Positions 23,209-36,164 of a stretch of 64,000 bases of DNA are shown in pieces (position 1 is the first letter of the stretch; the number at the start of each line of letters is the position of its first letter). The stretch spans positions 210,000 through 273,999 of the forward strand of contig NXFV01001959.1 in NCBI GenBank assembly GCA_002803225.1, in the 5' to 3' direction. This DNA is from Gamarada debralockiae. Its lineage: Eukaryota; Ascomycota; Leotiomycetes; Helotiales; Hyphodiscaceae. The notes beneath the pieces were generated by a model that saw nothing but the letters and a program-made list of their open reading frames with translations, searched no databases and was not told where the DNA came from. The position numbers and the translations under genes are program-made.

Positions 23209-23445
23209 ATGATTAGATAGCTGTTTGATGCCGGTATCAAAGGAGTGATCGCGAGTGATGATGCAGCGTATGTGGAGGATAATTGGGTGCTGAACAACCT
23301 GTTGATGGTTAAGGGCAAGTGTGAAGTTTCGAATTGGAAGATCGCGAAATTGCAGAGGAATGCCGTGGAGATGTGTTGGGCTGATTAGGGGACGAAGGAG
23401 GATGTGCTGAAGGAGATTGATTATTTTGCTATCTCACAGATTTAG
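23209..23445 (+). pseudogene. C-terminal remnant of an adenosine/adenine deaminase
   Basis: A frame from 23221 reads LFDAGIKGVIASDDAAYVED, then NWVLNNLLMVKGKC, LQRNAVEMCWA and DVLKEIDYFA. The SDD(P)AY metal-binding and catalytic segment of the adenosine deaminase family is plain, with Ser-Asp-Asp-Ala-Ala-Tyr replacing the usual SDDPAY. TAG stops interrupt at 23218 and 23386 and the piece ends with TAG at 23443. The N-terminal three quarters are missing from this spot. It stands back-to-back with the dead MFS gene. The family deaminates adenine or adenosine in purine salvage. Confidence 0.7.
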
Positions 23446-23754
23446 ATGAGAAGTGAGAGATAAGTGAGATGGGCATGTAGGGGTGAGGACTTAACTCAAG
23501 GTTTCACGGGTGGATGGCCGTAGTGATCACGGGGTAATAGAACTCGAGACAGGACTACACTGCGAGTAAGGTAGCTCAGTCAATGGGAACGAATCATAAC
23601 TTTCAAGTTACAGAAGACCATAGAAGCAGTGTGTAAGTGATAACAGAATCTAATTATTCTAACATAACGCCGTAAGATATACCGATTTACAAGTGCAATT
23701 AAAATTTTACACTGAACGCTTCAAGCCAAATTCTCATAAAAATAATCAACCCGT

Positions 23755-26700
23755 CTATGTTGAAGACAAGAACTTCAAAGCCTCCTCCCTCTCCTCCGCA
23801 GGTAGCATGCTCAACACCTGCTGCACACCCTTCAACCCACCCTTCGAGTTGCCCCTCAACAAAGTAGCAACATCAAACGCCACACTCTCCGTCTTGAGCG
23901 ACTCCACCTTCTCGTGGACCGTCTTTCGGTTCTCCTCATACCACATCGCAACATCCTTGTCTGCTTTAGCGAAGTTAGGGATACCGGTCCAGGCAGCCAA
24001 GGTCTCGAGGTTGCGGGCACGAGTCGTGAGAGGGTTCTTGTTGGACGAGGACATGCGCTTCATGATGTACTCCTCGTTGACACGACGACGCACACGCCAG
24101 TAGAAGAAGCGGCGAGCCTCACGCCAGACAAGGGATGAGCGGATGACGTCCTTGGCTTGCATGCGGCCTGCGCGATCGTGGAGATCGGCGAATTGCAGGG
24201 AGATCTGCATGTACACTGGTAGAAGGAGTTGTTCGCGAGCAGTGGCCTTGACCTTGACTTGGCTCATTTGTTCTTGGCTGAGAGACTTGTCGGCCAGTTG
24301 CTTGCGGAGGGAGGAGTATTCGGGATCCAGGCGCGCCATGGTGTCGAGTTGTTTCTCGCGACGGTACTTGATGTTCACGATACCTTCTGGCTCGAGAACA
24401 CCTCCGCGGGCATCTTCGTCGGCGTACATTTCCATGTATTCGGGGTTGATGGTTGGGTCGACGACGACCTGCAAATGTTAGATGAAGTTTAAAGATCAGA
24501 TGGATGAAACTTACCCATGAACCACCACGCAGTTCTCCAAACGGTGGGATGTAGACGAAGATTGGCTGCTCATACTTGACAAGGGCATCGACAATGTAAG
24601 ATCCATACTTGAGGACCTCATTGTACATATCCTTCTGTCCACCAGAGAAACCTCTCCAGTTTGCCAGGATCATCAGTGGCAATTGCTCACCATTGTTGAA
24701 GTCCTTGATGGCTTGAGCGGTCTTGAAGGCGGAGTTGGGGTACCAGACACCACCAGCCTCGTTGGTGATTTGCTCTGCCGAGTCTGGGTTTGCGGGGTCA
24801 GCAGGGGTGATATTCTCGATTGACCGGGTCTCGACGGCAATGACACCCATTGGGATACCGCCAAGACGAGCACGACCAACGACAACAGTCTTTGCCCAGC
24901 CACCAAGAGTCTCAACGAAGGAGTCCTTGTCGAAGAGACCGGATTGGAAGCCCTCCTCCTCGTCCTTTCCTTGGATAAGCCATCTGACATCGTATGCTTG
25001 CTTGGGTGGTGGAGTATAGACGACGTCACGATCCCAAGAGTCAACAGCTGGGCCAATTGGCAGAGGATTGTTTCTCTTGTCTGGAACGTATGCCAACCAC
25101 TCAACTATCTTGGAGACACCCTCAAAATCATCGTTGGCTGTCATGTGAGAAACACCGTTCTTGTACATGATCTGGGTACCACCAAGTTGCAAGTTGGAGG
25201 TGTAAACTTCACGACCGAGGAGCTTGTTGATGGCGGGAGCACCAGTCAAGATGATGGGTTGACCCTCAATCTGGATAGCACGTTGACCGAGACGGACCAA
25301 GTAGGCACCAATACCTATAGACGTGAGTAAAAAGCAATGAAGAAGGAAAGAAAATACGCACCAACTGATCGGCACGTGACCAAAGTGATGGTGAAGATGT
25401 CCTCATAGGCTCTGCTAGTAGCACCAGCAATCAAACCTGAGCCCTTCAAACACTCAACACCAAGACCATCCTCAGCACCGACGATGTTGGTGATCTTGTA
25501 TCTGGTCTCACCCTCATCCTGGACCTCTTCGGTGATGACAGATTTCGTCTTGCCATCCTCGAATCGCTTCTTGGCCTCATAAAGTAAGTACAAGTACTTG
25601 AATCCAGCCTCAGGTCTCTCGGGGTCGTTCCAGGCAACATTGAAGTGAGGGATGAGCTCATCAGCCATGCCGATACGAGCACCAGAGTTGGCAGAAAGGT
25701 AGATACGAGGAATACCAAGCTTGCGGGCGAGCTCCGTGCACTTGTGGAAGAATTGATCTTCCTTGGGGCCGAAAGAGCCAATCTTGAATGTGATGTCGTT
25801 GGCAACGATAACGAACTTTCGACCACGTGGGTACTCAGGAGTACGGGCAGTAACGATCCATCCGACCATACCGTGAGTGTTGGTGCCAGGCTCACGAATG
25901 ACTTCAGCAAGGTTGTCTTGATCATCCAATACCAACTCGCTGTAGTCAATGCACTCACCAGTGGGAGGTTGCTTCTCGGCCAAAGAGCTGTGCTTGCCAA
26001 CAGCCTTTGCCCAGCTATTTTGGATAGCTTGTCTAAAGAGCTCGGGGAAATCATAGACGTACTGGGTACCCATAAGATGAGCCTTGTATCGCTTTGGCTG
26101 AAGCCATTCCTTGGTCGGGTATGGCGTGGACACAGGGCGCAAGTGCATGGAGCCGATCTTGGTGGTTCCTCCAATGCTGTGGAAGACCCACTCGCCGCCC
26201 TTCTCGGATTTGCGCTCAGCGTACATCTCCACTTGGATGACATATCCTGAGGTGTTGGTGATGACGACACGGAGAGGGTATGGCATGCCAGTGGCTGGGT
26301 CAGTGCAGATGATGCGGATTTCAGCACCAGTAACACGGAGACGCCAGAGACGACGACCGAAGCGCTCCAAAAAGCCACCGAGAGCCTTCTCAACCTCCGG
26401 AGGTTGAAGAGGAAAGACGGGCGAAAAGTTGATGAAGATATGGTTGAGATCAGAGTTGTTGTTGCCAATGATCTCGAGAGCATCGAGGATGTCGTTCATC
26501 AATCTGTCGGACTCGGAGATCAAGTACTCAGCGGTTGGGATCTCATCCCGAAGGCGGCCAGGACGGACAACAGCACGTGTGAAGTATCGCTTATCGCTGT
26601 CAACATCTTTGCCAACGGCCTCGTAGATGTGGATGTTTCGGTTCTCAGTGAAAACTGGCTTAATGTTAAACTTGGAGAGTCTCCCAAGTTCAAGTTGGAA

Positions 26701-29700
26701 AGCCAAGGCAGGTTCAATGTGACGAATGCTTTGATCTTCCTCGTATTCGGGGCCACGGAAAGTTAAGTATCCTGGATATGATCCGTCCTTGTGACCACAG
26801 ATGAATGTGAGACGACGAATGCGGCGGGCCAAGAGCTCCTCCTTGTACTCCTTGACGATGAGGTTGATTCTAGCGACAATCTCGTGATCGTCGAGGTTCT
26901 CGGAATCACGGATGGCGACGTTGCAGACAGCGGTGAGTTCGTCCTCGTTGTCAACCTTAGGAGCTGGCAACTTTCGCTGCTTGCTGAGATCTGGCATGAG
27001 GCCGTTGGGGTAGCTTCTCTTGCGGGTACCGGAAGTGGGTAAAACATCAAGAGCGCGCATCAGGTATTCTTCGGCCTCGTCAAGGTACTGAACAGGAACG
27101 ATAACACCCTTACGAGTAGGCTCATAATCTGCTTGGTTGACCAAGTAAGACATGTCACTGATGGAGCTGACACGCTTGAATGGGTTGCCACCTTCGTATG
27201 AAGGAGTAGCCGGGGTGGAAGGGGCAGAAGACTGAATTGGCATGCCGAACTCCGAACCGCCCACCTTGCGGAGGACGAAGTCCCAAGAGACGATGAATGG
27301 AGCGTCGGCGGTCTCGTTGTGGTACTCGATCTTCTTGAGAGAGTAAGCGCGGTAGGCTCTTCGGATGTAAACTTCAAGGGCAGCGAGAGAAACCCATGGG
27401 TCTTGGTGGCCAAAAAAAATTGGCAGGACATCGAAGACGGTGTACTTGGAGTCCACGACCTCCTTGAGAACCTCGATATCTGGCTCTCGGTGCTCCCATC
27501 CGGTCTCGCCGTATCTTGACTCAACAACGGAAGATCGGAGAATGTGCTCCATCTGAGCAGCACGCTCCTCCAAGGAAGGAAGGGCACACTGAATGAGAAC
27601 CTCGCGGGCCTTCAACGAGACCTTGGCAGTTTGACGGGATTCCAGCTCAGTAAGCTTGCGGAGAGCAGGGCGGAAGTACTTGGCGACATTTCCGGCGTTC
27701 GGCTTGTTGGGCTTGTACTCCTCGAGGATGGCAAGGATCAAGTTGTTCTTGGCGCCAATTCTGCTGTGGGAAAGCACAATTTGGATGACCTTGAAGATAT
27801 CATCCTTGTTCTCATCTCTGAGCTTCAAGATGACTTCCTCGTCACGAGATGTTCGACCAGAGAATAATCGCTCAACGGATGTATATTGTTCAAGGAGGTC
27901 GGAGAAAACATCAAACTCGTGAATCTTCTGGCCCTCAAGGTAGCGGTCAATGACCTCGGTCAAAGGAACAAGGGCAGATTTGAGAAGGTCAACGTCGCTG
28001 GGAGCAACATTCTCCTCCATGAATTTCTGCATTGCCTTTTGGAGACCCTTAGCAGGGAACTCGACCTTTCGTAGCTTAGCGCGCTCGACAATTTGAGTGA
28101 AGGTAGCATCTAGGCGTTGAGGCATACGGGCGTGAAGAGCAGAGAATTGAGCATTCCATTCACCGTATGGAAGCTCTGGGTCACGGAGAACATCGATCAA
28201 CTCCTTGAGGGTGGAGCTCATGATGACTTGGTTGTCAAAGCCATCAAGAATGTTCTTGAGAATACTGTGGAGAAGGACGAATCGCTGAGCGGGCTTTGTG
28301 CCAACGATCGTTGGTGGTCCGAGGTCTGGGAGGTGGCCAAGGAAGGGTTGGGCGTGCTTCACTCTTGATGGGTCGTCAAGAGCAAGTATACCAAGAATAT
28401 CACCGGCCTCGAGAGTTGCCCCTGGTTGCTTGATGAGCTGGACAATACCATCTTCCTGAGCAAGGAGAGGCATGTACATCTTCATGACCTCAACTTCGGC
28501 GAATGGTTGACCAGCCTTGACGTGCTCGCCGTTGTCGACAGTGAACTTGACAAGCTTTCCTGGAGATGGGGTTCGGAGTTGGGTAGGATCGTTCTCTTGC
28601 TCGAGAAGGCAGGTCTTGCTGTCTACACTCAAACGGGTGGCACCAACTTCCTCCTTCCAGTAAACATTGTGGGATCGACCGCTCAAGAGCACGAGGAGAC
28701 CTCCGTCACTAAGAGCTCGGACACCAACGGAGCATTTTGAGCCGTTGATGAATAAGTGGTAGCTGTCCAAGCTCGACCGAGTGGCAGTGAACTTGTATCG
28801 GTGACCATCGTAGATGAAGTCGATGGGGAAAACAGTCTTCAAGATATCCTTGGCTGGGACTTGACCCTTCTCCAAGCTAGTTCTGTACTCAGTAATGCAT
28901 GCCTCACTTGCGATGTGCGCCTTGCAGACAGCACCGCAAACAACAGCAAGCATAGGGTCTGGTCGCTCAACAGTCAACTTGTTGGAGATCAGCTCATCGA
29001 GCCATCCAGTGGTGATAGTGTTGTCCTCGAAAGCTGGGGTCTCCAAAAGTTTGATCAAATACTCGACGGTGGTTCGGAAATCACCACGAATGCTCAATTC
29101 CTTCAAAGCGACAACCATGTGTTTCCGCGACGCAGATCGGTTCTCACCATAGGCGAAAATATGACCAAATTGGGAGTCGGAGAAGCTGTGAATGGATGAT
29201 GCGTTGGAAACGGAGAAATAACCCCAGACGTTGGAGCTACTCCTGAAGTTCAAGTCGTGCATCATACCGCTGGAAGGCTTGAATCCCTCTCCAGGATCTT
29301 CGGAAGTGATACGGCAGGCAGTGGTGTGTCCCTTGGGAGTTGGTCTTCGCTGAACTAGGGAGCTGTTCTCCTTCTCAAATGAGAAGTCGATCTCGGTGGT
29401 TGTTTGAGGGTCAACTCCATATAATAATCTAACGTCGCGGATTCTGTGAAGGGGAAGACCCATGGCAATTTGGAGTTGTGCTGCAGGCAAGTTGACACCA
29501 GAAACCATTTCGGTGGTAGGATGCTCAACTTGGAGACGGGGGTTAAGTTCCAAGAAGTAGAACTTGTCGTCCGCATGCGAGTAAAGGTATTCTACAGTAC
29601 CAGCAGAAACGTAACCCACAAGACGACCGAGACGAACAGCCGCCTTCTCCATAGCATGGAAAGTGGATGGTTTCGCAATTGTAACTGGAGCCTCCTCAAT

Positions 29701-30827
29701 AATCTTCTGGTGTCGTCGCTGAACGGAGCAATCTCTGCCGAAGAGGGAAATGTTGTTGCCGTACTCATCAGCCAACAATTGGACCTCCAAATGTCTGGCA
29801 TTTCCAGCAAGCTTCATGATGAAGATGGGGGAACCAGGAATTTCGCTCGCAGCAGCCTTGTAAAGAGCCTCGAAACCCTCCTCGGAAGTGGCTTTTCGGA
29901 TACCCTTTCCACCACCTCCCTCTGAGGCCTTGATCATGACGGGGAAACCGATCTCCTTCGCCTTTTCGAGACCCTCCTGCCAAGATTGCACGCAACCCTT
30001 CATGTAAACTGAATCCGCGACCGTCACAATGCCATCCTCGTTCACGTCGACCGTGTCAACACCGGTTCCGGACCAGGGTATACAAGGTACTTTAGCGTGT
30101 TGTGCAACGATCGTGGAGGAAATCTTGTCACCGAGGGATCGCATCGCAGATCCGGGAGGACCAATGAAGACGATCTTTTTCGGGCTCGCTGCTAACGATT
30201 CTGGCAGTTTTGGGTTTTCTGAGGCGTGTCCCCTGTAGAAACAAATAATTAGCATCTTCATTCCTCCATTGCTCGTGGATTGTGGAAATCCTACCATCCA
30301 GCCCAAACTGCGTGTACGTTCATACGCTCCGCAACATCAACGATCAACTCGACATTTGCGTAGTTATTGTTGTTTGTGCCACCTGGAATCTCCACGTATT
30401 GGTCTGCCATTCGAATGTAATCGGCATTTGCTTGTAAATCTTCGGGGGTGGCCATGACCGTAAATTGGATGGCCCTCTCGTCGCCGAAGGTCTCGTAGGC
30501 CCATTTTCGCACAGATCGGATCTCCTTGACTGCTGCAATACCGTTGTTTGCAATCAGGACCTGTTTTGGCAGAAAACGTCAGAAATTGCTCTCCCCATCC
30601 AATTTTCGAGGTGGAAAAAAAAATATACGCACATTTGTGATGACAGTGTGACCATCGTGGCTGGCTACAAAATCCTTCACTACACTCGAAGGTGCATTCT
30701 CCAGCTTGTTACCACCGATGAAGTGGTCCGCAAGCTGGAACTTCGCAGCGTAAGAAGAGCCACCATTCATGACCGGCACAGTCCCGTTGGTGTGCGGCTT
30801 GACACCATTGCCATTGATTTCGGCCAT
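23755..30827 (-). CDS. ACC1: Acetyl-CoA carboxylase (multidomain, cytosolic)
   Basis: Five exons (30827-30633, 30560-30295, 30232-25362, 25314-24515, 24468-23755) give 2281 aa, normal for fungal ACC. Domains in order: biotin carboxylase with [20 protein letters not shown], the ATP-grasp Gly loop [16 protein letters not shown] and [17 protein letters not shown]; the biotin carboxyl carrier domain with [10 protein letters not shown], whose Lys carries biotin (about residue 735); the large central domain; and the carboxyltransferase domain with [39 protein letters not shown] and [18 protein letters not shown]. It makes malonyl-CoA from acetyl-CoA, bicarbonate and ATP, the committed step of fatty-acid synthesis and the source of polyketide extender units. 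All catalytic motifs are intact and there is no sign of decay. Confidence 0.98.
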
Positions 30828-33301
30828 TGCGCTGCGGTGCTCAAAGCTGCTCGTGGTTGACGAGCTAAAAGATTGTTGTCGCCAGTGGGAGAAGTTGGAT
30901 TGGGCGTCCCAGAACTTCTGAAAGTTGAATTTAGTCCGGCAGAGGGAATTGGGAAATTGAAGTCCCAGAAACCCGGTGGTGGAGGGTACTGGACTTATTA
31001 TGATGCTGTCGAGGCTGAGGTGCGTCTGACAGCGAGGGTTATGATGATATTATTAGATGTAAGGAATGAAGGTCCAACCTCATTCAATACTCGGGGCACG
31101 AAGAAAGGGGAATGAATGGGGAATAGAAGAGAGAGATTGGATTCCCGGAACTCGAAAGTGTCGGTGCAGTAAGTTTAGGGTAGGAGTTGGGTGGGAGCAG
31201 AATGTTTTATTGTTGTATTGGGTTGCGAGAAATTCAGCACAGATTCGGAGCTGCGCTTTCTTTCCTATTTGCTTTGGCCCGTCTTCCGTCTCCGCTTCGT
31301 CCACTAAGTTTCCCTCACCAAAAATCATCTCGCTCACCGAATTTGGTGATCACCGGCCACCGAGAGCTTCAGCGTTGGGCCTTTGGGCCTTGGGCCTTGC
31401 CTCATAGGGTGTTAGCGGGGCCAGTGAATTTTGGCGAAGGGGTTTCCCCAAATAATTTTCGAGTTTCTTTTCTTGTTCTTCTCACAACTTCCTTTTTGGC
31501 TGCATATCTAACGCTCTCAGCTACTACAATCAATACGGTAAATCTTAATCTTCGAAGAGATTCGATGCATGTCAGAGGTAACCTTCAAAAGCGCCGCGCA
31601 TACAGATCTTGCTGGGTTGGTCTGACAATTTACTGTGAAATACACAAGGCTATTTTGTTCACGTACCCTTGTTGTAGGATCTGATAAATGTTGAGCTTCG
31701 CGCCCCTTCAAACCTCAGCCACTCCTCTAAAATACTTTTCTCTAATTGGCCAGCCTTCTCTCGAAGCCCCATTGATTGACAGATGGTCCATCTTCCTTTC
31801 CGAATGACGCAGGGAATGGCACTCCGTCGTATGCAGCATCCCGGTATCCCGAGCTGTGGCGGCAATGTTCCGCCTCAAGGAAACTTCCCCAACATTGTCC
31901 GATAAGTGGGGTTGTCCGGATGCCAACAGCTCTTCAAAAATACAAGATTTCAAATTCATCGATAAACTCAACAGTTGGATTCTTAGCTAGATAACGGAAC
32001 GTAGCGATTGTTTGTTCTCCCCATGAACCCACATCCCCCCACGCTACAAAGATCTTCGTCTTCACTCTTCAGCCGCTCATCCACTTTTCATTTTCCACGC
32101 CTGCACGTGATCCACCTCCTAAGGCCACGGTGAATGCATATCGCTCCTTTCCTTGGTCCCCTTGGTTCTAGAACGGGAATACTATGAGCGTGCCGCACGA
32201 AGTAGCCGGGAGCTGTTACCGGCTTTATATCAATTCAGGATACGTCTCTCTTCATTCCCTCTCTCCTCGTCTTCTCATTGGTCTGAGAACCAAACCTTCG
32301 GGAATCGGTATTGTGTGAGAGGCACATACATGTCAGGGGCCTTCAAGTACGTAAGCAGGTTACCGGAAACTGTTGGAAGTCCCTGATCCTCGGGCCATGA
32401 GTGAAGGGAGTTGTGAGATTGGTTCAAATTTTGGAAGAGTGATTAAATAGAAATTAGCGTTTTACCGGTTTGACAAGCATGAAGTTACAGAAGTGACGTT
32501 CAGTACGAGCTCTATCGAGACTGTATATGCCTCCACTCACGAGCGGCTGCTCCCTTCTCCGTCGTCGCAACGGTTTGATAACCTTGAGCATTTCCCGATA
32601 TGAAGTCAATATGCATGAACGTTCCCTTAATTCCTCGCCATCCATTAGGGTACACCTCCGGTCAAAGGATTGAGAAGCCCCACATCAAGTTCTTAGCCGT
32701 TGAGCCTCATGTTGAACCCCATCTAGTATTCACGACAGGTATAAAATACTATCCTGGGGACCCCACAGCCATTCTAAGAGACTGAGAATTGTGGTAGGGG
32801 TTCTCGCCGTAAAACAGGTGACCGAGGACTTGAGGATGGGGATGAGCTCAGTCACTGATCGCACCATGTCCACAAGATTCTCCATACGGTACTCACCTCC
32901 AGTGAGCCACTGCCCAAAGTGGAATCTAAGAAAGTTGACTTGCCCACTACGCCCAAACATCTAGAACTTCTCGAAGCGGATGTGGTACTTGCAACCAAGT
33001 CTCACTATTCACCAACACAGGCAAACCACGCACAAGTATACGCACAGAACTGCATTCAACGTCCATAGATATCAGTATCGTATTCCTAGTAACATCAAAG
33101 CACAAAGCCACCCATCCGTCCCGCCATCGTGCAATGCAAGCCACCCAATCCATCCATGTCATCACAGCAATGCATCAATCGATCATATCAGAAGAACGCC
33201 AGATGCTCCATGCTAGCAAACAAAGCCACCCATCCATGCCGTCCAGCTCCATATCATAACAATCGTGTCTTGTACAAGTCGCCCTCTTTTCCAAAATATA
33301 C
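30828..33301. other. 2.5-kb gene-poor region upstream of ACC1
   Basis: This lies between the ACC1 start and the NudE 3' end, so it should contain the ACC1 promoter and any 5' UTR. Only short open frames are found. A CACGTGATCC site lies near 32105. Near 33100-33245 the unit AGCCACCCATCC recurs three times in varied form in the NudE 3' flank. I see no gene I can support. Confidence 0.45.
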
Positions 33302-35166
33302 CTAATACGTCTCCCCAACCCCACTCAACTTCCTAGGCCGTCCGGGAGGTTTCATTCCGCCTTCCCCTTCCTTCAAAGCCGCACCACTACTCGTGCGTCG
33401 GGGCATAGGAATACCTCCCGTTGCTAGACCACCACTTTTCCTTCTCGGCAATGCTGATGGGGGAGCTGGGATAGCACTCCCCTCCGCATCAGCTTTACTG
33501 AATGTATTCTTCCGGCTGGGAGCGAAGTCCAACTCGCGGCTTTCGTCAACGTCTATGTGTGACACGCTCGCAGAGTGAGCATGTCCATGAGACGCCCCAA
33601 AGTTCCCACCAATGCTCGATCGCGGGCGCCTCTGCTCCATAATTTGGGATTGTGAGTAATGGCCTAATGGCGTTCGAGCGCCTGAGATCGACGATCGGGA
33701 GGCTGGACGGGCGATTTCCGTACGGGAGAGAGGTCGATCGGGTCGTACGTAGGATGTGGCACTGGCTCGACTGCTGGGTCGGCTTGTTTCGCTGGGTTCA
33801 CGGCTCGGGAGAGGTCCGAATGATAGTCTGCTGATGCCCGATGTAGATAATCTCGCAACGTGCTTGGTAGTAGTTGATGGCGTATCTTCTCCCGCGCCCA
33901 TAGAAGATCCGCTGGCTGTGCTTCCGCCTGTACGTTTTCGGCTTCGGATTGTCACGCTAGGTGGCATGTAATTCTGACCCATTGCCGATGTGGTTCGAGG
34001 GGATGCTCGTGGTGGGGTACTGACGGGTGCGGGTAATTTCGATCTCGCAGATTGTACACGTTGTTCCAATCTTTGCATTTGTGCTGTGAGGGTTCGAATA
34101 TGTGTGAGAGATGTAGAGTTGGGTAAGCCTCTTGTCGCCGGTGCTTTCGTTCGTGTATTTCGAATAACGGATGGGGTGGCAGTTCTGTTTCGGACAGAGC
34201 TGGTTGGGGCCGCTGCTGGGCCTCGCGAGCTTGGTAGATTCGAGGATACGTATCGTGCGGAGGGTTTTGGTGTTGTGCTTGAATCGCCAGAAGGTAACTT
34301 CAGCTTACTCTTTGGTGGGTTGATCGGAGTCTTTGCAACTGGTCTGGCCGTCGCGGAAGCATCTGACATCGGTGGGGAAGGAGGGGTGAGTGTTTCGGAG
34401 ACTGTATCGGTCGTAGATACTGATTTCGTGTCTGGAGGAGTTGTGATCATCGGAGATGAAGCCGTAGAATTCGGAGATCCCGAGCCTTCGAATGATGGAG
34501 AGTTCGGCGTACTAATATTTGTGGATAACGAAGGCAATTGTCTTTTCCGTAGCTTATCCTGCATAATCTCTGCCTCGATCTTCAAATCTGAGAGCTCATC
34601 ACGCAACCTTTGTGTCTCGATTCGTAGGTTCTCTCGTTCCTGCTCCCCAACTTTGATTTCCTCCTCCATCATGACAGCTCGCTCGATCGCAACATTGTAT
34701 TTCGACTCTAGATCCTCCAGTGACGAAGATGTATTCCGTGCTTGTCTTTCGAAATCATCGTTTGCGACCTCGATATCGCGAAGTTTGAGTTGTAGTGTCC
34801 TGTTTGAATCTCGAAGTGTGGTAATCTCCTTCTGTAATACATTCTGCGCGGAACCTGCTTCGGTTTTGGATTGTTTGTATTTTGTCTTAAAGGTCAGCCA
34901 CTGAGTCTTTTCCAGCCTCGCATTGTAAATAAACATACCTTCCACTCCTCTACCTCGAAACCCAACGATTCCACCTTCTCTTGCAGCACTCTTTCCCTCT
35001 TCTCGGCTGCTTCCACATCCTTCTCAAGTTCGGCCTCAAGCTCCTGACTGGAGGCCTGGAATTCAGCTAACTCGTGCTCTAATTGCTCATATTGCGTTTT
35101 GTAGTATGCGAGCGCACTCTCCGGCGATGACAGATCTGTCGGAGGAGAGGATGGTGGCTCATCCAT
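33302..35166 (-). CDS. nudE: NudE/NudEL-type nuclear distribution protein (dynein/LIS1 partner)
   Basis: Two exons (35166-34939 and 34885-33302) give 603 aa. Residues 15-205 form an almost continuous coiled coil with the NudE marks [20 protein letters not shown] and [15 protein letters not shown]...[20 protein letters not shown]. The rest is Ser/Pro/Thr/Arg-rich and low in structure, as in fungal NudE homologues, ending [12 protein letters not shown]. NudE binds LIS1 (NudF) and dynein and is needed for nuclear migration and hyphal growth. The protein is intact. The single intron interrupts the coiled coil at [13 protein letters not shown]. Confidence 0.85.
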
Positions 35167-36164
35167 GGACGACGATTGTTGTGTTTACCCTTTTGCGCTG
35201 TTTGTTGATCGCAAGATTTCCTACGGGCGGTATTTCCTCTCCAGATATCTACAGTGCACACTGGATGCCCCCAGAAGGCTCAAATCGATGATTCCAGTAT
35301 CCTCTGTTGATGTAGCGGTGTGTTTGCTGCAAATAAGCAAGGTCCGCGCGCCTTGCGTCGATGTTTCCTTCGCGATATCGGTCGGTCGTTTCGTGATGCT
35401 GTCGGTATCCTTGGTAAGCCTATTCGGTTGGTCTGTTCGTGATATATCGATCGATGATGTTGTCGGCGGTGTCGAGTTGTCGTAGAGTTGATCGGTGGGT
35501 AGTTGTCGAATTGTCGTTTTGGTGTTGTCGATGGTTGTTACTGCACTCCTGAAAATGCAAGTTCAGGATCCCTGCAAGCAAGCCACCCGCTGATCTGGCA
35601 ACGCGCATGTGAATAGGAGGCTAGGCGGGGGAGAAAGCCTTGCTGACATTTACACCAAAGAATTGAATGCTTTAATTTTTTTGGGTTTCATTATATTAAA
35701 TGGAGATTGCATTGGTTCTATCTGGTGATTTACAGAGTGTGGTGTTTGAGACCTTTCAGTGAAGGTTTTCTTTTTTTTTTTTTAACTCCGAAATGTGCAA
35801 TGGTTATGAGATCATAGCAGAATTCTACGGAAAATGCTCTATTTTGGGTATACAGTGGATTGATGTCTATCTGTTCCTGATCATTATTTCGTCTTCCGTT
35901 TCCATCTATCGTCGCAAAGTGTCTTTCCTCCTTTCACAATGTCAAGGCGCTATGGCTGTCATGCAGATTCTCAGGGGTAGCGCGAGAATGGCGGGGTCAA
36001 AGTCAAAGACCGAACGATTTGGCGCCACCAAAATCGTTGAACTCATTTCAGTCTACCTCCCTCGTCACAGTCATTAACAACAAAAGAGGTTGTGTGAGAG
36101 AAGTCCACTTTTTGCTGGTCAACGTATCAATACATTAGTACATGGCTAGGTTCTACCGCTATCT
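35167..36164. other. Upstream region of nudE
   Basis: There is no gene. An array of imperfect TTGTCG repeats spans about 35459-35531, and a T14 run sits near 35770. The rest is the 3' flank of the permease gene. Confidence 0.4.

Noticed and set aside
25446..29925. Long open frames on both strands inside 25446-29925
   Set aside because: They are shadows of the intact ACC1 coding sequence; their composition is low-complexity and no family signature is seen.
33990..34904. 304-codon plus-strand frame antisense to nudE
   Set aside because: It is fully antisense to a well-supported exon and is rich in repeats expected from the reverse of a Ser/Pro/Arg-rich tail.
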